Shown: piece by piece, positions 1 through 8,158 of the stretch
How the letters are laid out: every line of letters starts with the position of its first letter
Position numbering within the stretch: the first letter of the stretch is position 1
Assembly: GCA_020853075.1 (NCBI GenBank)
Contig: JADYZS010000202.1
Span: 1 to 17,511 of the forward strand
Reading direction: 5' to 3'
DNA length: 17,511 nucleotides
Source: Anaerolineae bacterium
GTDB lineage: Bacteria; Chloroflexota; Anaerolineae; JADYZS01
The notes under the pieces: generated by a model
What the model was told of the DNA's origin: nothing
Databases searched by the model: none
The model's input: only the letters and a program-made list of their open reading frames with translations
Translations under genes and position numbers: made by a program

Positions 1-954
1 ATACCCGAAGAATTTCTCTCCCCCGCTTACGAGTCAACCGAGCAGGTGGGCGAGGTAACCGAAGTCGCCGCCCGCGCCACCGGCCTGCGCCCCGGCACGG
101 CGGTTGTCGTCGGTTGCAGCGACCAAGCCGCCGCGGCGGTAGCCGTCGGCGCGGTGCGCGAGGGCGTCGTGATGAACGGCGCGGGATCGTCGGAGGCTAT
201 CGGCACGCCGACGCGCCGCCCTCTGACCTCGGAAGGCATGATGCTGCGCGGCCAGGGAAGCCAGTGCCATGTGCGTCGTGACCTGTGGCTGGCCCTCGGC
301 TTTCACCTGACGTGCGGCCATCTCGTCAAGTGGACACGCGACCAACTGGGCCAGTTGGAGAAAGGGCGTGAAACGAACGGCGAAGGGAACGCCTACGACC
401 TGATCACCGGCCAGGCCGCTACGTCGCCCCCTGGCGCGAACGGCGTAATGGTGCTCCCCCACTTCCTCGGTTCGGGCACGGGCCACGTTCCCTGCCTGGA
501 ACCCGCCTCGCGCGGGACGATCCTGGGCCTCACCGTTTCCCGCAGCAAGGCCGACATCTTCCGCGCCGTCTTTGAAGGGATGAACTACGAGGTGCGGCTG
601 ATCCTGGAATCTTTAGAGGAGGCAGGCATTGCCATCTCGGAGTTGAAGGTCAGCGGTGGCGGCGCGAAGTCGCCCTTCTGGCTGCAACTCAAAGCCGACA
701 TCACCCAGAAGAAGGTCACGGTTCCGGCAGTCACAGAAGCGAGCCTTTTCGGTGCGGGGATACTGGCCGCCACCAGCGTCGGTCTCTACCAGAGCCTGGA
801 AGATGCCGTGGATCGCACGGCCCGCGACGTGGCCGAGTATCACCCGAACCCGGACCTGGCCGCCACCTACGACCGGCATTATCAGGTCTATAAGGAACTC
901 TACACCGGCCTGTTGCCCATCAATCGCAAGATTCAGTCTCTGACAGGTGTGTAA
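1..954 (+). CDS. FGGY-family carbohydrate kinase (xylulokinase-like), 3' part
   Basis: C-terminal part (about 317 residues of a usual ~500) of a sugar kinase that phosphorylates a ketose or polyol with ATP in the cytoplasm. The frame is open to the left edge, so the true start lies outside; the GTG at 46 is only an internal valine. Visible family marks are VGCSDQAAAA, whose Asp (codon 121-123) fits the catalytic base of FGGY kinases, the ATP-site motif SGGGAKSPFWLQ (about 650-685), and FEGMNYEVRLILESLEEAG (about 570-630), which resembles the second FGGY signature. These fit the xylulokinase-like branch, but substrate cannot be assigned because specificity residues sit mostly in the missing N-terminal domain. 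It precedes a sugar ABC transporter on the same strand, 167 bp away, which suggests a shared catabolic role. Glycerol-, ribulo- or fuculokinase are alternatives. Confidence 0.9.
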   Translation: MPEEFLSPAYESTEQVGEVTEVAARATGLRPGTAVVVGCSDQAAAAVAVGAVREGVVMNGAGSSEAIGTPTRRPLTSEGMMLRGQGSQCHVRRDLWLALGFHLTCGHLVKWTRDQLGQLEKGRETNGEGNAYDLITGQAATSPPGANGVMVLPHFLGSGTGHVPCLEPASRGTILGLTVSRSKADIFRAVFEGMNYEVRLILESLEEAGIAISELKVSGGGAKSPFWLQLKADITQKKVTVPAVTEASLFGAGILAATSVGLYQSLEDAVDRTARDVAEYHPNPDLAATYDRHYQVYKELYTGLLPINRKIQSLTGV

Positions 955-1121
955 GAGCGACGGTGTAAGGGCTTCTGCGTTGGGCGGCAAGGAGCCAGCC
1001 GGACGGGCAACGTTCAACAATTAGGAAGGAGGTGAAGAACGAAAGGACGCTTTCGGTCATCCGGTATGGGGGCACAGACTCCCCAGAAATATCCTCACCA
1101 AGTTCTAAGGAGGAAAACACA
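955..1121 (+). other. Spacer between kinase and binding-protein gene
   Basis: No gene and no clear palindrome. Besides the binding-protein Shine-Dalgarno it contains a second strong SD-like run (GGAAGGAGG, 1024-1032) not followed by a convincing reading frame. I see no promoter with both -35 and -10 matches, so transcription may continue from the kinase or start from an unrecognised promoter. Confidence 0.5.
1107..1113 (+). promoter_or_regulatory. Shine-Dalgarno that fixes the binding-protein start
   Basis: AAGGAGG lies 8 nt before the ATG at 1122. It selects this start over the upstream in-frame GTG at 1032, because only the 1122 start puts a lipoprotein signal peptide at the N terminus. 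Confidence 0.9.
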
Positions 1122-2501
1122 ATGCAACCGCGACGATTCTGGTACGTCTTGTTGACGGTGCTGGTGCTGGCGGGGATGCTGGCAGGTTGTACGCAGGCCA
1201 CGCCTACATCCCAGCCACCGGCTGCCACCGCGACTTCTGCGCCGAAGCCGACTACGGCACCAGCGAAAACACCGGTCACCCTCACCTTCTGGCATCATTT
1301 CGCCGGGCCACAGGGTGAGGAGATGGAAAAGATCGTTAATGAGTGGAACAAGGCCCATCCTGAAATCCAGGTCAAGATCAACGTGGTTCCCTTCTCCGCC
1401 TCTGCCGAGTATTCGGAGAAGATGACGGCTGCTGCCGCCTCCGGCCAACCGCCTGACGTCTTCTTGAACCCGGCCGGTGCATGGGCCGTCGGCCTTGACC
1501 TCGCCATCCCGCTGGATGATTACATGAAGCGGGATAAGGTCACTCTGGACGACTACTATCCCGGCGCGGTGCAGCGGGTCATGTGGCTGGGGAAAGCCTA
1601 CGGCATCCCCTTCAACATGGACACGCGCGCCATCTGGTGGAACAAGCAGCTCTTTAAGGAAGCGGGGCTGGATCCAGAGAAGCCGCCCAAGACCTGGGCC
1701 GAACTGGAAGACTATTGCAAGAAACTGGTGAAGAAGGATGCCAAGGGAAATGCGGACGTCGTGTGCCTCGTCCCCGCCTTTGACCAGGCCTTCTTCTATG
1801 GCTTCATCATCCAGAACGGCGGCATCGTGCAGACACAACCGAATTCCTGCACCAAGCCGGAATTGAAGTTTGACTCACCGGAGGCGAAGGAAGCCCTGGC
1901 CTTCATGAAGCGCCTGGCCGACATCAACGGCGGGGCCGATCAGCAGAACGCCTTCCTCTCCTCCTTCACCGGCGGCGCCAACGATGCCTTCTACATGGGC
2001 AAGATGGCGATGATGATCAGCGGCCCGTGGCGACTCCCCGACGTGCGAAAGTTCGTGCCGGATCTGGAGTTCGGCCTGGCGCCGGAGCCCCTGGGGCCGA
2101 AGAACAAGGGCAACGCAACCCTGGTCGGCGGCTTTGAGGTCAGCATCCCGAAACTCTCCAAGAACTACGACGCGGCCTGGGAGTTCGTCAAGTACCTCGG
2201 CGGGTTGGAAGTCCAGATCCGCATGTCCAAGGTAGCCGGGAACACGCCGGGCCACAAAGTACCGGCTAACCATCCATATCTGCAAGAGGACAAAGAAGCA
2301 GCGTTCTTCGTCAAGGCCGGCGATTGGAGCATCTCCTTCCCCGAAGCGCCCTGGTCCTTCCCGCTCTTCTTCGCCGTCGCTCAGGACGCGGTTCAGGAAG
2401 TCCTGACCGGCGCGAAGGATGTGGACAAAGCCCTGGCCGACGCCAGAGTGAAGGTGCAAGAAGAGATAGATCGCTGGTTCACGAACCATCCGTGTAAGTA
2501 G
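1122..2501 (+). CDS. Sugar ABC transporter substrate-binding lipoprotein (SBP family 1, CUT1)
   Basis: 459-residue extracytoplasmic sugar-binding protein that would deliver substrate to the two permeases that follow. The N terminus has two Arg, a hydrophobic core (residues 6-20) and lipobox LAGC with the lipidated Cys at 23. A ~30-residue Thr/Pro/Ala linker follows, then the mature domain starts with VTLTFWHHFAGP, typical of family 1 solute-binding proteins of the maltose/oligosaccharide/glycerol-3-phosphate type. Further hallmarks are PDVFLNPAGAWAV near residue 110 and the late KMAMMISGPWRLPD. A large aromatic and acidic content suits carbohydrate binding. A 206-bp spacer with two hairpins separates it from the permeases, which could let the binding protein be made in excess. 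The ligand is unknown. Confidence 0.95.
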   Translation: MQPRRFWYVLLTVLVLAGMLAGCTQATPTSQPPAATATSAPKPTTAPAKTPVTLTFWHHFAGPQGEEMEKIVNEWNKAHPEIQVKINVVPFSASAEYSEKMTAAAASGQPPDVFLNPAGAWAVGLDLAIPLDDYMKRDKVTLDDYYPGAVQRVMWLGKAYGIPFNMDTRAIWWNKQLFKEAGLDPEKPPKTWAELEDYCKKLVKKDAKGNADVVCLVPAFDQAFFYGFIIQNGGIVQTQPNSCTKPELKFDSPEAKEALAFMKRLADINGGADQQNAFLSSFTGGANDAFYMGKMAMMISGPWRLPDVRKFVPDLEFGLAPEPLGPKNKGNATLVGGFEVSIPKLSKNYDAAWEFVKYLGGLEVQIRMSKVAGNTPGHKVPANHPYLQEDKEAAFFVKAGDWSISFPEAPWSFPLFFAVAQDAVQEVLTGAKDVDKALADARVKVQEEIDRWFTNHPCK

Positions 2502-2531
2502 CCGCCAAGCGTGTAGGCGCGCTATCTACGT

Positions 2532-2550
2532 GAGGCCCCACCCTGGCCTC
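2532..2550 (+). repeat. GC-rich hairpin after the binding-protein gene
   Basis: GAGGCC (2532-2537) pairs with GGCCTC (2545-2550) across a 7-nt loop, about 30 nt after the stop. No T-run follows, so it is not an intrinsic terminator; an mRNA 3'-end stabiliser is possible. Confidence 0.5.
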
Positions 2551-2597
2551 CAACAAAGGTAGCATTCAATGGGTGGCCGACCTCGGCGACACGATTC

Positions 2598-2645
2598 CCC
2601 CTCACCCCACCCCTCTCCCCTTCGGGGAGAGGGTAGGGTGAGGGG
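2598..2645 (+). repeat. Palindromic repeat, type A (CCCTCACCC / CCCTCTCCC)
   Basis: Long imperfect hairpin. The outer arms CCCCTCACCC (2598-2607) and GGGTGAGGGG (2636-2645) and the inner arms CCCTCTCCCC (2611-2620) and GGGGAGAGGG (2624-2633) both pair perfectly over a TTC loop, with a small CAC/TA bulge between. A related element with the same outer and inner words lies at 9017-9131. No T-run follows directly. It lies between the binding protein and permease genes, where a stem can set the ratio of the two products by limiting decay or read-through; that role is inferred. Confidence 0.8.
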
Positions 2646-2707
2646 TGAGCATCTTCTTTTCGCAGGCCACCATACAACCCCATGACCAACACCCATGGAG
2701 GAACGCC

Positions 2708-3607
2708 ATGACCTTGCGCTTACCCACTTTGAAGACGCACCAGCGCGAAGCCTTTGATGGGTATCTCTTCCTCCTCCCGTGGATCATCGGCTTTTTCGCC
2801 TTTTATGCCGGGCCGATGCTTTATTCCCTCTACATCTCATTTACCTACACCACGGGCGTGAGCGTTCCCCGCTGGATCGGCATTGACAATTATCGGCGCA
2901 TGTTCTTTGAAGATCCTGTATTCTGGAAAAGCCTGGGGAACACCTTTTTCTTCGTCGGTTTCTCCGTCCCTTTGACGATGATCTTCGCTATTTTCGTCGC
3001 CATGCTCCTCAACCAGAAGATACGGGGGATGGCTTTCTTTCGCACTATTTACTATCTGCCATCGGTAGTGCCCGCTATCGCCGCGTCTGTCCTCTGGCTA
3101 CAGATTTTCAATACGCGCTATGGCCTGTTGAACATCGCGCTGGAGGGTATCGGACTGCCGAGGATAGCCTGGCTGGGCGACGTCAACGCGGTCAAGCCAG
3201 CCTACGTGATTATGAGCCTGTGGAACTTCGGGGCAGCGATGGTGATTTACCTGGCCGGTTTGCAAGGCATCCCCCAGGAACTCTACGAGGCGGCGGAGAT
3301 AGATGGCGCGGGCGGCCTCTCACGGATCCGCCACATCACCCTGCCGCTCCTGACCCCGGTCATCTTCTTCAACCTCATCGTGGGCATGATCGGCGCGTTG
3401 CAGTATTTCTTGCCCGCTTTCATCATGACGAACGGCGGGCCGCGCAATGCCAGCCGCTTCTTCGTCCTGCACGTCTTTTTCTACGCTTTCGGTACGTTGG
3501 ACTTCAGTTACGGCGCGACGTTGTCGTGGATGCTCCTGATCCTCACGGCGTTCTTAACGTATATTCTATTCCGCGTCGTCGGCCCGCGCGTACATTACTA
3601 CCTTTAG
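2708..3607 (+). CDS. Sugar ABC transporter permease (MalF/UgpA-like)
   Basis: 299-residue inner-membrane permease of a CUT1 sugar importer. The ATG at 2708 follows GGAGG (2697-2701) with 6-nt spacing; the in-frame frame to the left runs into the type A repeat and is not used. Hydrophobic segments begin at YLFLLPWIIGFFAFYAGPML (about 19-38), and about six membrane spans are seen in all. The cytoplasmic EAA loop that docks the ATPase starts near residue 194 with EAAEIDGA and ends with ITLPLLTP. The partner permease follows after a 109-bp spacer rich in palindromes. Family membership is firm; the sugar is unknown. Confidence 0.93.
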   Translation: MTLRLPTLKTHQREAFDGYLFLLPWIIGFFAFYAGPMLYSLYISFTYTTGVSVPRWIGIDNYRRMFFEDPVFWKSLGNTFFFVGFSVPLTMIFAIFVAMLLNQKIRGMAFFRTIYYLPSVVPAIAASVLWLQIFNTRYGLLNIALEGIGLPRIAWLGDVNAVKPAYVIMSLWNFGAAMVIYLAGLQGIPQELYEAAEIDGAGGLSRIRHITLPLLTPVIFFNLIVGMIGALQYFLPAFIMTNGGPRNASRFFVLHVFFYAFGTLDFSYGATLSWMLLILTAFLTYILFRVVGPRVHYYL

Positions 3608-3632
3608 TCATCAGAGCCACGTTATAGTTGGC

Positions 3633-3653
3633 CCATCGCATGACATCCGATGG
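3633..3653 (+). repeat. Short hairpin between the permease genes
   Basis: CCATCG (3633-3638) pairs with CGATGG (3648-3653) over a 9-nt loop. It lies directly beside the type B palindrome, and the two together may form one composite repeat. Confidence 0.5.
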
Positions 3654-3676
3654 CTGTGCCTTTGTGTCATCAAGTG

Positions 3677-3698
3677 GGGGCGAGGCATGCCTCGCCCC
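3677..3698 (+). repeat. Perfect 22-bp palindrome, type B (GGGGCGAGG...)
   Basis: Eleven-base arms, GGGGCGAGGCA and its exact complement, meet without a loop at 3687/3688. Read on the minus strand, the element begins TTGTAGGGGCGA; the element at 9870-9960 is preceded by the same TGTAGGGGCGA word. It ends 6 nt before the run that acts as Shine-Dalgarno for the second permease, so a folded stem could affect initiation there. Confidence 0.75.
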
Positions 3699-3716
3699 TA
3701 CAATGGGGGAGATAAT

Positions 3717-4649
3717 ATGACCGATATAGTTTCCGAGACTCGCACCCGACCACGGGTGATCTCTCGCAGCGAGGCGGTTATGCGGCGGCTTCCCGCCCCC
3801 CTCGCGCGGGCCGTGCTTGACCCAGGGCAGACTTTCCTGCGCATCGTCGGTTTCATGATCCTTCTGACCGGCGCGGTGATTGTGTCCATACCGTTCTTCT
3901 GGATGCTCGGTATGTCGTTGAAGCCGGACAGGCAGGTCTATGCCTGGCCGCCGGTATGGATTCCGAATCCTATCCAATGGAAGAACTACCCCACCGCCTT
4001 GAGTTACGCCCCCTTTGATCGCTATGCCCTCAACACGGCCATTATCTCGTTTGCCAACATCGTCGGCGTGGCCCTCTCGTCCTCCATGGTCGCCTTCAGT
4101 TTCGCTCGCCTTCGCTTTCCAGGGCGCGGCCTCATCTTCGGCATCGTGCTGACCACCATGATGCTCCCCAGCCTGGTGACGCTCATCCCTTTGTTCGTCA
4201 TCTTCGCCCGGCTCAAGTGGATCAATACCTGGCTGCCGCTCATCGTCCCCCACTATTTTGGCAGCCCATTCTTCATCTTTCTGCTCAGGCAATTCTTCCT
4301 GAGCCTGCCGCCCGACTATCACGACCAGGCCAAGATTGATGGCGCCAGTTCGTGGGGCGTCTATTGGCGCATCTACCTGCCGCTATCCATGCCGGCCCTG
4401 GCGACTGTCGTCATTTTCCAATTCATGTTTAGTTGGAGCGACTTCGTGGGGCCTTTCCTGTTCATCCATGACGATAATCTCAAGACCCTTTCCCTCGGCC
4501 TGCAAGTGTTCCTACAACAATACACGGCTGACTGGCAGTTGCTCATGGCCGCCTCTACCATGATGATTATGCCTATGCTCCTCCTTTTCTTCTTTGCGCA
4601 GAAATACTTCATCCAGGGTATCACCACCACCGGACTTGCAGGGAGGTAA
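3717..4649 (+). CDS. Sugar ABC transporter permease (MalG/UgpE-like)
   Basis: 310-residue second permease of the same importer. The ATG at 3717 follows GGGGGAG (3705-3711) with 5-nt spacing; the in-frame ATG at 3687 falls inside the palindrome and is unlikely. A ~50-residue charged cytoplasmic N terminus precedes the first span (FMILLTGAVIVSIPFFWML, about residues 54-72), then about five more spans. The EAA loop near residue 203 reads DQAKIDGASSWGVYWRIYLP: the usual EAA start is replaced by DQA, but IDGA and the closing LP remain. The stop TAA directly follows the Shine-Dalgarno of the glycosidase gene, which starts 6 nt later, so the two are probably translationally coupled. No ATPase gene is present; CUT1 importers often share one encoded elsewhere (MsmX/UgpC type). 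Confidence 0.93.
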   Translation: MTDIVSETRTRPRVISRSEAVMRRLPAPLARAVLDPGQTFLRIVGFMILLTGAVIVSIPFFWMLGMSLKPDRQVYAWPPVWIPNPIQWKNYPTALSYAPFDRYALNTAIISFANIVGVALSSSMVAFSFARLRFPGRGLIFGIVLTTMMLPSLVTLIPLFVIFARLKWINTWLPLIVPHYFGSPFFIFLLRQFFLSLPPDYHDQAKIDGASSWGVYWRIYLPLSMPALATVVIFQFMFSWSDFVGPFLFIHDDNLKTLSLGLQVFLQQYTADWQLLMAASTMMIMPMLLLFFFAQKYFIQGITTTGLAGR

Positions 4650-4655
4650 CAATTC

Positions 4656-6935
4656 ATGCCCGGCCCCATCTATCTGAAAACGGCGGACGACGCGCTGGTT
4701 TTTGGCAACGATGCGCTGGAACTCCGCTTTGACAAATCAACCGGCTCCTGGCTCGGACTGACCGATCGGCGAAGCGGGCGCGAGGTTGTGCGCAACCCGG
4801 AGCGCCGCCCCACTCTTACCGTCGTCTCCGGCGGGCGCGAGGTTACCACGTCGGTTCTCCGCAACGAGGACGCCCCGCCCCTGGCGGATGAGGCGCGCCA
4901 TCCCGCCAACCAGTGCCTGGAGCACGTCCTGGTACGCGGCGGCGACGGCGATACGTTGGCGTTGACCCGGCGTGCCGGGCCGTGGCTCGTGCGGGAGGAG
5001 TGGTATCTGCACCCGCAAACCGACATCGTGCGCTGGAGCGTAACCGTCACCTGGGACGCCGAGGACACCGAGCGCCTGCGCCACGTCATCTGGAGCATAC
5101 CGGCGCTGGCCGTAGGCCCGGCAGCACAAACAACCTACGAGGCGCCGGGACTACCCGGCGCGCCGCACCGCCCGCTCGGTAACATTCCTTCCGGTTTCTG
5201 GATGAAGGTGGGCGACGCCCCCACCGGCTGCCCCGGCCTGGTAGGTTTGTGCAACCGTCAGACGGGCCAGGTAGCCCTGGTATGGCCCTATTCCACCACC
5301 GAAGCGACCATCGGCGACATCTACCGCGAGGGTAACGGCATCCGCATAGAGCAGCGTATCCTCCTGGCCGACGAACTGGCGCGCGGCGAGGGTGTGTCGG
5401 GCGGGGCACAGTACATCCGTGCAAACGCCGGCGGCTGGGACGCTGCTTTGCGCGACTTTCACGCCTGGTATGCCACGGTGGGGCTGACCGTGCCCCGCGA
5501 CCGGCCGGCGTGGACGGAGACGGCCAGCCTCTACGAACTCCACATCGGCAAGACGGTGGTGGCCCTGGGGCCTTACGAGCCGCTCCCGGAGATGCACGAC
5601 CTCCTCGCTCTTCTTCCCTACATCAAGTCACTGGGCTTTGATACCATCCAGATCATGCCCCACCAGTTCTTCCCGTCGTATTCCGTTCACGACTATTACG
5701 ACATTTCCACTCACTACGGCGACGAGGCGACGCTGCGCGAAGTCATCAAGACGGCACACAGCATGGATATGAAGGTCATTCTGGATCTAGTTATCCACGG
5801 CTGCAACGACAAAGTGGTTGCTCACAAGACCTACGAGCGAGGTGAACACCAATATCCCGAATGGTTTGAGCGGTGGATGAAGGTGGCAGCCGACCGCAAT
5901 CCTTACCTGGACTCGCACCCCGAATGGTTCATGCTGGATGAGGAGGGCGAGATACGAGCCGTCTATACCTGGGCCTTTGACCATCTCAACGATTCGTACC
6001 AGCGTTACCTGATTGACGTGCTCCGCTACTACCTGGTTGACCTGGGCGCGGACGGCTTCCGGGTGGATGCGCCAACCTGGAACTTCTTCCCCAACTGGAA
6101 GCGAGACCTCCCCTACCGCGCAGGCGACTGTTACTACGGCTGGGCGCAGCTCTTCGCCCGCGCCCGGCCCGCGCTCAAGCCGCACAAGCCCGACGCCATG
6201 TTCTACGGCGAAGGCACGGGGCCGCTTTATGTGCGCGATTTTGACATCCGCTACGACTACGACCAGCAATGGCTCTACCCGGCGCTGTTGGATGTGGTGG
6301 ACCCCAAAGGCTATACCTGGTCAGGGCAGTGGGCAGGTCAGGAGAAAGGCCGCTACCTCACCGCGCAGCAGTTGGCCGAGTGGCTCCACGAGCGGCGGCT
6401 GGCCCACCCGCCCGGCTCCGTCCTCGCCCACCACATTGATTCCCACGATAGTTACTGGCCGCTGGGCCAGTTCCGCCGCGAGGCCTTTGGCCCGGATGCG
6501 TGGCGTCCCGCTTTCGCGATGTGCGCTTTGATAGATGGTTGCATCATGCACTACATCGGCGGCGAGAAGGGGAACGAGGATTTCACCCGCCGCGTGATGC
6601 AACTGCGACGCCAGTTGCCAGAAGTAGCATGCGGTACCTGTGACTACCTGGCCGTGCGCCCGGACAATGACATGGTCTTTGCCCCCCTGCGCAGCGATGG
6701 GGTCCTCCATACCGTGCCCGTGATGAACTTCGGCAAAGAGGCGATGCGCGTGCGGCTCAGCCTGCCGGTGGACGCGATGGCGTTAGCAGCAGGCCCCTAC
6801 CGCATCCTGGATGTCCTCAACGACAGGTTGCTCCCCGGCCCTGGCGGGCAGGGATGGAGCAAGGGGGACCTGGCGAATATAGAACTGGACCTTCCCGCCT
6901 TTGGGGTAGCGGTGCTGGTGTTGAGGCCGGAGTAA
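4656..6935 (+). CDS. GH13-like (alpha-amylase superfamily) glycosidase with N-terminal beta-sandwich region
   Basis: 759 residues, no signal peptide, so a cytoplasmic enzyme that would cleave the imported saccharide. GGGAGG (4641-4646), overlapping the end of the permease gene, serves the ATG at 4656. Residues 1 to about 270 look all-beta and resemble a galactose-mutarotase-like sandwich (FGNDALELRFDKSTGSWLGL). A TIM barrel follows from about 290: IQIMPHQFFPSYSVHDYYDI, region I around VILDLVIHG (374-382), region II GFRVDA with Arg469 and nucleophile Asp471, GEG with acid/base Glu519, and HIDSHD with His597 and Asp598. The catalytic Asp/Glu/Asp set is complete. Region I departs from the usual DxxxNH: Asp377 is kept but the Asn-His pair is His381-Gly382. 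A C-terminal beta domain ends the protein. Hydrolase, transglycosidase or isomerase activity cannot be told apart here. Confidence 0.85.
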   Translation: MPGPIYLKTADDALVFGNDALELRFDKSTGSWLGLTDRRSGREVVRNPERRPTLTVVSGGREVTTSVLRNEDAPPLADEARHPANQCLEHVLVRGGDGDTLALTRRAGPWLVREEWYLHPQTDIVRWSVTVTWDAEDTERLRHVIWSIPALAVGPAAQTTYEAPGLPGAPHRPLGNIPSGFWMKVGDAPTGCPGLVGLCNRQTGQVALVWPYSTTEATIGDIYREGNGIRIEQRILLADELARGEGVSGGAQYIRANAGGWDAALRDFHAWYATVGLTVPRDRPAWTETASLYELHIGKTVVALGPYEPLPEMHDLLALLPYIKSLGFDTIQIMPHQFFPSYSVHDYYDISTHYGDEATLREVIKTAHSMDMKVILDLVIHGCNDKVVAHKTYERGEHQYPEWFERWMKVAADRNPYLDSHPEWFMLDEEGEIRAVYTWAFDHLNDSYQRYLIDVLRYYLVDLGADGFRVDAPTWNFFPNWKRDLPYRAGDCYYGWAQLFARARPALKPHKPDAMFYGEGTGPLYVRDFDIRYDYDQQWLYPALLDVVDPKGYTWSGQWAGQEKGRYLTAQQLAEWLHERRLAHPPGSVLAHHIDSHDSYWPLGQFRREAFGPDAWRPAFAMCALIDGCIMHYIGGEKGNEDFTRRVMQLRRQLPEVACGTCDYLAVRPDNDMVFAPLRSDGVLHTVPVMNFGKEAMRVRLSLPVDAMALAAGPYRILDVLNDRLLPGPGGQGWSKGDLANIELDLPAFGVAVLVLRPE

Positions 6936-6945
6936 AAAGGAGTCT

Positions 6946-8109
6946 ATGCGCATCACTGAAGTAGAGCCGTTTCTCTGCTTCGCCGGCTGGCGAAACTGGG
7001 TTCTGGTCAAGGTCACGACCGACACGGGCATCATTGGCTGGGGCGAAGCGACGCTGGAGATGCACGAGCGGAGCGTGGAAGCCGCCGTGCGCGAGGTGCG
7101 CGGCTACCTCATCGGGCAGGACCCGTTCAACATAGAACGGCTGTGGGAGGTCATGGTGCGGGGCGACCCCTGGCAGGGCGGGCCGGTGCGCCTGAGCGCG
7201 GCGAGCGCCGTTGAAGCCGCGCTCTGGGACATCGTCGGCCAGGCGCTGGGCACGCCCATCTACAACTGCCTGGGCGGGCGCTACCGCGACCGCATCCGCT
7301 GCTATGCCAACGGCTGGTATTTCGGCTCCCACCATCTGGACGACCTGGAGCGCCGCGCGGTGGCAATGGTGGAGCAGGGCTTTGACGCGCTGAAGTGGAA
7401 CCCCTTCGGCCTGCGGCTGAAGTCAAACCCTTACGACGTGACGGACGCTCGCGCCGCCCGGCAGAACTTTCGCGAGGCGGTGAAGTGCGTGGCGGCGGTG
7501 CGGCGCGCCGTGGGCGACGACGTGGACCTGCTCATTGAACTGCACGGCAAGTTGGCCCCCTACGAGGCCATTGCGTTCATGCACGCCATTGAGCCCTACG
7601 AGCCTTTCTTCTACGAGGAGCCGCTGCCGATAGAGAACCAGGACGCTCTGGCGCGCGTCCACGATGCCGTGCGCACGCCCCTGGCCTGGGGCGAACGGCG
7701 CTTCACCCGACACGGCTTCCGCGCCCTCCTGGAGCAGGAGACGGTGGACATCATCCAGCCGGACATCTGCCACGCGGGCGGCATCCTGGAAGGGAAAAAG
7801 ATCGCGGCGATGGCCGATACCTGGTACGTCCCCATCGCGCCGCACAACCCCAACGGCCCCGTCTCCACGGCCATGTGCCTGCAATTGGCGGCCTGCGTCC
7901 CCAACTTCCTGATTCTGGAACTCTTCGTGCCCGACGTCTCCTGGCGCGAGGCGTTGCTGGTGGAGCCTTTGCATCTGGAGAAGGGCTATCTCCACATCCC
8001 CGACGGGCCGGGCCTGGGGATTCGGGTGAACGAGAGCGTTTTGGCCGCGCACCCCTACGAGCGGGTGGACGCGGCGCGCGTCGTCGCGCACGGGCTGGCG
8101 GGCTATTGA
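6946..8109 (+). CDS. Enolase-superfamily sugar-acid dehydratase-like protein (mandelate racemase/galactonate dehydratase type)
   Basis: 387 residues. Members of this subgroup abstract the proton alpha to a carboxylate with Mg2+, mostly dehydrating aldonates to 2-keto-3-deoxy acids. The N-terminal capping domain spans about 1-120 and the barrel follows. Candidate metal ligands are Glu198 (IELHGK), Glu224 (YEEP) and Glu250 (WGER). The His-Asp dyad fits His300 (APHNPNGPV) and Asp273 (QPDICHAGG), with Glu325 (ILELF) after it; His200 matches the second acid/base of galactonate dehydratases. The first ligand is normally Asp, so Glu198 is a change. The ATG at 6946 follows AAAAAGGAG and lies 10 nt after the glycosidase stop, so the two form an operon. 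Galactonate, gluconate, fuconate or another aldonate are possible substrates; an epimerase is also possible. Confidence 0.88.
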   Translation: MRITEVEPFLCFAGWRNWVLVKVTTDTGIIGWGEATLEMHERSVEAAVREVRGYLIGQDPFNIERLWEVMVRGDPWQGGPVRLSAASAVEAALWDIVGQALGTPIYNCLGGRYRDRIRCYANGWYFGSHHLDDLERRAVAMVEQGFDALKWNPFGLRLKSNPYDVTDARAARQNFREAVKCVAAVRRAVGDDVDLLIELHGKLAPYEAIAFMHAIEPYEPFFYEEPLPIENQDALARVHDAVRTPLAWGERRFTRHGFRALLEQETVDIIQPDICHAGGILEGKKIAAMADTWYVPIAPHNPNGPVSTAMCLQLAACVPNFLILELFVPDVSWREALLVEPLHLEKGYLHIPDGPGLGIRVNESVLAAHPYERVDAARVVAHGLAGY

Positions 8110-8118
8110 AGGAATATA

Positions 8119-8158
8119 ACCACAGAGAACGCAAAGAAAAATGGCATATCTCTGTGGT
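8119..8158 (+). repeat. Inverted repeat, type C (ACCACAGAGA / TCTCTGTGGT)
   Basis: ACCACAGAGA (8119-8128) pairs perfectly with TCTCTGTGGT (8149-8158) over a 20-nt A-rich loop. It fills the 114-bp gap between dehydratase and SDR genes. A related, diverged element precedes argH at 15071-15122. No T-run follows. Confidence 0.75.

Noticed and set aside
1024..1121. Small gene after the strong SD-like GGAAGGAGG at 1024-1032
   Set aside because: The nearest ATG (1067) is 34 nt away and its frame runs into the binding-protein gene without any sensible product.
2598..2645. Intrinsic terminator
   Set aside because: A stable stem, but no T-run directly after it, and the permeases downstream belong to the same importer. 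The other palindromes (3677, 9086, 9870) fail for the same reason.
3543..4322. 259-residue minus-strand frame opposite the second permease
   Set aside because: Highly charged product that mirrors the hydrophobic codons of a real membrane protein; typical antisense artefact.
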